Positions 60,511 through 64,000 of a stretch of DNA of 64,000 nt are shown one piece after another. The position numbers and the translations under genes are program-made. The first letter of the stretch is position 1; every line of letters begins with the position of its first letter. The notes under the pieces were generated by a model, which had not been told where the DNA came from, did no database searches, and saw nothing but the letters and a program-made list of their open reading frames with translations. The DNA comes from Archilochus colubris (taxonomy: Eukaryota > Chordata > Aves > Apodiformes > Trochilidae), in the NCBI GenBank assembly GCA_023079485.1, contig CM041101.1, forward strand, positions 9,760,501 through 9,824,500. Reading direction: 5' to 3'.

Positions 60511-62851
60511 CCTCCGTGGGTGTCCCCCGGGTGGCCGTCCCCTCACAGCCTCCCGTGTGGGTGTCCCCTCAGCCCCTCCGTGGATGTCACCTCACGGCCC
60601 CTCTGTGGGTGCTCCACGGGTGAATGTCCCTGCGTGTCTCCATGTAGCAACTCTGTGGGTGTCCCCTCACAGCCCCTCCGTGGGTGCTCCGCGGGTGAAT
60701 GTCCTTGCGTGTCTCCACGCAGCCCCTCCGTGGGTGCCGCCCGGGTGGGTGTGCCTTCACAGACCCTCCGTGGGTGTCCCCTCACAGCCCCTCCATGGGT
60801 GTTACCTCACAGCCCCTCTGTGGGTGCTCCACGGGTGAATGTCCCTGCATGTCTCCACATAGCTCCTCTGTGGGTGTCTCTTCACAGCCCCTCGGTGGTT
60901 GTCCCCTGAGTGGGTGTCACCTCACAGCCCCTCTGTGGGTGCCCATTCAGTGGGTGTCACAGCCCCTCCGCAGGTGTCCCCCGGGTGGGTGTCCCTTCAC
61001 AGACCCTCCATGGGTGTCCCCTCAGCCCTCTGGGTAGGTGTCATCTCTCAGCCCCTCCGTGGGTGCCCATTTCATTGGTGTCCCCTCAGCCCCTCCGTGG
61101 GTGCCCCCCGGGTGGGTGTCCCCTCACAGCCCCTGCTGTCCCCCCCACCAGTGACTGTCCCATCGTGTCCCCTCACACCACCTGTGTCCGTGTGGCTCTC
61201 AGGTTGTCTCCCCTGACACCAGGTGGGTGCCCTTCCACATCCCCCCACAAGCCACCTCTATAGGTGCCATGGGGTGGGTGTCCCTTCGTGTCCCCTCACA
61301 GCCCCTCCATGGGTGCCCCCTCAGAGCCTGCACCCCTTGGGTGGGTGCCCTGGGATGATCAGTGCTGGGGTAGGAAAGTTCATCCCATTCCTGGGTGATT
61401 TTTGGAGGCTGACAGCAGTCCTGGTGTGTTGTAGTGAAAGCACTTGTCTGCATCGAGGAAACTGTGGAAATAGGTTAATAGGAAATAAGTTGTTTCTTGT
61501 CCTTTTTTTTTTTTTTAATGAAGCTGGGAGTTTAAGTGTGGTAATTCAATTTCTTCAGGATAATTAGGTATTCTAATTTCTGTCTTTTTAATCCTTAGCT
61601 GCTTCTTCCAAGGAAAAATGTTCTTAATTTCTCTTTCCCCTGGTGACTGTGTTGGAGACTACTTTAGAAATTGGGATTGAGGGAACACCCACCCACTCCA
61701 GCTTTTTGTTGGAGCTGCTCTGTGCCTTGTGGCAGCCAGATACTGTTCTGATTCCCCCAAATGATGCTGCAGGTGAAACCTTCAGCCCAGATGGGGCTGT
61801 GTGGAAGTTGTGAACTCTTCTGAGTATAATCTGGCAGTTTCTGGATTGATTTTTATTTTTTTTTTCTTTCACTACTCCACTAAACAGGGCTTCATTATGT
61901 TTGGAGTTTCTACTACGATACAAAGAATAGTTCAGAATCTTCATCCTGCTTTTTGCAAGCTCAAGATTTGTGTTTGCCAAGAGCTTTCACCCTGCTGTGT
62001 GGCCAGAATGATTGATGTCTCGGGGTTATTGCTGCAGTATGTTTCAGGAAGAACCCAAATAAGCTCCTTTTCCTTCTCTTTGAGCTGCCCCAAGTCCCTC
62101 AGCTCCGTGTGTTTAATGCCAAACCAGAACGAGTAAAATCTGTCTTGGGCTAATGTGAGAGTTCAGGCATCTTGCTCGTGGAGTTTCTCTGCACTTTTAA
62201 GTAGGAGTTGGTTCATTTTCTCCCATCAAGGATCAAGCTTGCTCCACACCCACCCATTTTATACCATAGCCAACATTGTTTTCCTTGTAAAGTTGAAAAG
62301 CTGAGCTATGAATGGTGGGAGTTCTTTAAAAAGGGCAATTATGCTGAAGGAAACCCAGGGAGCAGAAGGTTTTGCAAGGTTCTTCACTCCCACCAGTTCT
62401 ACTTCATTGTGAAGCTTTTCCCTTAAACTTGCTCTGTCTCTCTTGCCATAAAATTAATTGCAGAAACATTCAGGCAGTGGCAGTGCAGATCACACACATC
62501 AGCAGTGATTCTTTGTGAGTCTTGGTGATGCGTGGCTGTTCAGGAGTGTCTGCAAAAAAAGAGTGTGACCTTCAGTGAAGAGTTCTCAGAGGTGAAGGCA
62601 ATGAGCTGAATTGGAGTGTGCTTGCACCAGAAAATACTGAAAACAAATGCTGAGTGCTCTGTCTCAGCCTTAGTGGCAGCAGTGATTGATTTACCCATTA
62701 AAGTGATGTTGAGGACTAACTCTTGTGATTCTCTGTCCCAGTAAGTCTGAGTGTTACTAATTTACAGTTTATGTTACCAGTATTATTACTACATGGAACT
62801 TCTAGAGGGTAGGTGCCTCATAAACACCATTTTTCTCTTTCTTTTTTGTAG
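60264..62851 (+). other. Predicted PPP1R26 intron 1 and flanking splice sites
   Basis: The proposed donor is gcggcag/gtgagcc with GT at 60264, a near-consensus site inside the CpG island. The proposed acceptor is a long pyrimidine run, ttttctctttcttttttgtag, with AG at 62850-62851, followed by exon 2 (62852 onward: 61 nt of 5' UTR, then the CDS). The intron is 2,588 bp. The left part holds a GC-rich minisatellite. The right part (about 61,350-62,850) is ordinary AT-richer unique DNA; an extra non-coding exon there cannot be excluded (acceptor-like pyrimidine tract ending about 61888, and a cag/gtgaaa donor-like site near 61772). Transcript data would decide. Confidence 0.6.
60484..61350 (+). 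repeat. GC-rich minisatellite in PPP1R26 intron 1
   Basis: Imperfect tandem copies of a unit of about 25 bp built on cccctccgtgggtgtcc plus cctcacag. A higher-order pattern is superimposed: a longer variant with ctccacgggtgaatgtcc followed by tgcgtgtctcc recurs near 60608, 60687 and 60826. Units diverge more after about 61,140. The array begins at the right edge of the CpG island and keeps one CpG (ccgtgg) in many units. Each unit's pyrimidine-rich cctcacag resembles a 3' splice site and gggtgggt/gggtgaat resembles a donor. Open frames through the array, repeating a P-S-V-G type motif, are repeat by-products. Confidence 0.85.
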
Positions 62852-62852
62852 G

Positions 62853-62873
62853 ATGGAAGAGAGACCATTCTGA
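62853..62873 (+). promoter_or_regulatory. Six-codon upstream ORF in the PPP1R26 5' UTR
   Basis: ATG at 62853 opens a six-codon frame (M-E-E-R-P-F) ending in TGA at 62871-62873, 39 nt before the main start. It is in the same frame as the main CDS, so its TGA is also the stop that limits the main ORF. If exon 1 joins at 60263 to 62852, the spliced context is cagg-ATG-g, with A at -3 and G at +4, stronger than that of the main ATG (A at -3, T at +4). It could lower translation of the main ORF or require reinitiation. This rests on the inferred splice junction. Confidence 0.5.
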
Positions 62874-62912
62874 AAAACTCTTCCCTTGGGGACTTTGCTG
62901 TTGTCTGCTAGA

Positions 62913-64000
62913 ATGTTCCTTATGAATGCTTCTCCTCTGGTAGCTCTTCAGACAAAATGGGAATCCTTTGGACCAGCAAGGAATTGTAGATACCCCGTTT
63001 GCTTCTCTGAATCTGAAGGGGACATCTCAAGAACCTCTGTAAGTGCCAAAGTTCAGATGGTCATAAACAACCTGCAGAGCCAAGAGTCTCCCCTGGGCAT
63101 GAACAATGACTATGATTGTGTTATGCAGAAGAAACAAAAGGGAGAAAAAGGCAACAGAGTCACATCTAGCACCACATTGCTACGGAAGCATCCCCAGTAC
63201 ACCAAGTGTGGTTGTCCTGGTGATTCAGATGACACTGAAGTGGAAGAGAATGTGGGGTTTGGGACTCTTTTGCTTGATTCTGATAGCGACGATTCTGTTG
63301 ACCGGGATATAGAGGAAGCCATCCAGGAGTACCTGAAAGCAAAAAGCAAAAGTGACCAATCCCTGCAAAAGACTGCAGAGTGTTCTGAAAATGTAAGGAG
63401 ACACAAAAGGTTTAAGAGAGAATTCTCCCGGAACAAAATGGCAAGTAATCTTCTCCCAGTGAAATTTAAAGCTGAGATGCTCTCTGAAGAGTACCTGTCT
63501 GACCACCTGGGGATTGGCAAAAGGCTGCAGCCTGCTTCCCCTCAGAGCATCAGCAGTGATGACTCTTTTGAACAGAGCATACAAGCTGAAATCGTGCAGT
63601 TCTTGAATGAGAAAAAGAAGCAAGAAATCAGTAAATGTGTGATGGGGAAGGACAAAAAAGATTCCCATGTGAGAGCTGTCCTAAAATGCAACAAAGAAAC
63701 AGCGAGCAAACCAAACTGTGGTGCTGTGAAGCAAGGGTGTGATGCACTTCTCTTGAGACACCATCCCAAGCTGCAGAAAACCAGCACACAGTCCAAGTGT
63801 TTGCAGTCTAAAATCCAAGATGAGGAGAGTGATTTCAGCCAGGTGAACCAAGCCTATCTAGAAATGGCCACTGCCAGCCAGCCCTGGTTAATGGAGCAAA
63901 ATGAAGGAAGTGGAGTTAATTACTGGGAGAGGAGGGGAGAGCTTAGGAGTGAGAGCATGCCCGTGTCTGACTCGAGTAGTGATGATGGGATTGAAGAAGC
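62913..64000 (+). CDS. PPP1R26: Protein phosphatase 1 regulatory subunit 26, N-terminal part (runs off window)
   Basis: The frame is open from the ATG at 62913 to the window edge: 362 full codons and no stop. I recognise it from the MFLMNA-type start, the early S-E-S-E-G-D segment and the acidic block D122-S-D-S-D-D-S128 followed by a predicted amphipathic helix (V129 to K144). A second such block lies at S215-D-D-S218 with helix to about K236, and a third begins at S354-S-S-D-D358. A basic cluster (R162 to K175, with R-R-H-K-R-F-K-R) could be a nuclear/nucleolar signal. In mammals the family is a nucleolar PP1-binding protein of roughly 1,200 residues linked to proliferation control, so about 30% is seen. 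No canonical RVxF docking motif is evident in this part. The start is fixed by an in-frame TGA at 62871-62873, an A at -3, and the strong splice acceptor just upstream. A second in-frame ATG is codon 4. Most of the protein appears to be in one large exon, as in mammals. Confidence 0.93.
   Translation, partial: MFLMNASPLVALQTKWESFGPARNCRYPVCFSESEGDISRTSVSAKVQMVINNLQSQESPLGMNNDYDCVMQKKQKGEKGNRVTSSTTLLRKHPQYTKCGCPGDSDDTEVEENVGFGTLLLDSDSDDSVDRDIEEAIQEYLKAKSKSDQSLQKTAECSENVRRHKRFKREFSRNKMASNLLPVKFKAEMLSEEYLSDHLGIGKRLQPASPQSISSDDSFEQSIQAEIVQFLNEKKKQEISKCVMGKDKKDSHVRAVLKCNKETASKPNCGAVKQGCDALLLRHHPKLQKTSTQSKCLQSKIQDEESDFSQVNQAYLEMATASQPWLMEQNEGSGVNYWERRGELRSESMPVSDSSSDDGIEE

Noticed and set aside
59888..60909. 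Several 100-220-residue frames on both strands in and after the CpG island
   Set aside because: High GC and the intronic minisatellite remove stops; no conserved protein is recognisable and the frames overlap antisense.
62806..62812. Donor-like gggtaggt site as the end of an extra 5' UTR exon
   Set aside because: It would leave an intron of about 40 bp before the acceptor at 62851, too short to splice normally.

Overview
The window reads as bird nuclear DNA. Five clear and one older 3' fragments of the CR1 retrotransposon are present, the intact 3' ends closing with the avian/reptilian tail octamer (TCATAGAA on the reverse strand). There are also two short class-II-like retroviral solo LTRs, high GC with many minisatellites (as on microchromosomes), and one vertebrate gene. 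The species cannot be fixed from sequence; a neoavian/passerine bird is a reasonable guess. No bacterial-type operon, CRISPR array or defence system is visible.

The only protein-coding gene I can support is at the right end. It is the 5' part of PPP1R26 (protein phosphatase 1 regulatory subunit 26) on the + strand: a CpG-island promoter and inferred non-coding first exon (about 59.8-60.26 kb), a 2.6 kb intron with a GC-rich minisatellite, then the coding exon from 62913, open to the window edge (362 codons plus 2 bases). A six-codon upstream ORF lies in the same exon, in frame with the main ORF.

The preceding ~59.8 kb looks intergenic. By human synteny (9q34, OLFM1 to PPP1R26) it may be the desert upstream of PPP1R26; that placement is inference. 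Layout: 1-2580 unique DNA; 2581-3310 CR1 (-); 5534-5740 solo LTR (+) with a 6-bp target duplication; 8834-8942 tetranucleotide array; 12381-12470 almost pure A/T; 17900-18076 old CR1 (+); 25907-26180 CR1 (-); 28593-28810 second solo LTR (-); 31739-32050 tandem 152-bp duplication; 33480-33790 AT-rich candidate enhancer with two perfect octamers; about 33960-34835 a TCCTCATCC-type satellite with 832 bp lacking G on the + strand and a 264-bp higher-order repeat; 38420-39177 and 48560-49114 two CR1 copies (+) sharing the same reading-frame breaks; 41441-41602 a 6 x 28-bp minisatellite with homeodomain-like cores; 53272-54141 a 15-bp minisatellite of 58 units; 59532-59732 a CR1 3' end (-) just upstream of the CpG island.

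Several AT-rich islands with clustered TAAT/ATTA cores stand out from the GC-rich surroundings and are plausible long-range regulatory elements; conservation was not tested. Most long open frames here are by-products of stop-free tandem repeats or GC-rich DNA. I did not find a convincing undescribed system; the best leads are the repeat architectures, the CR1 pair with shared lesions and the PPP1R26 5' region.
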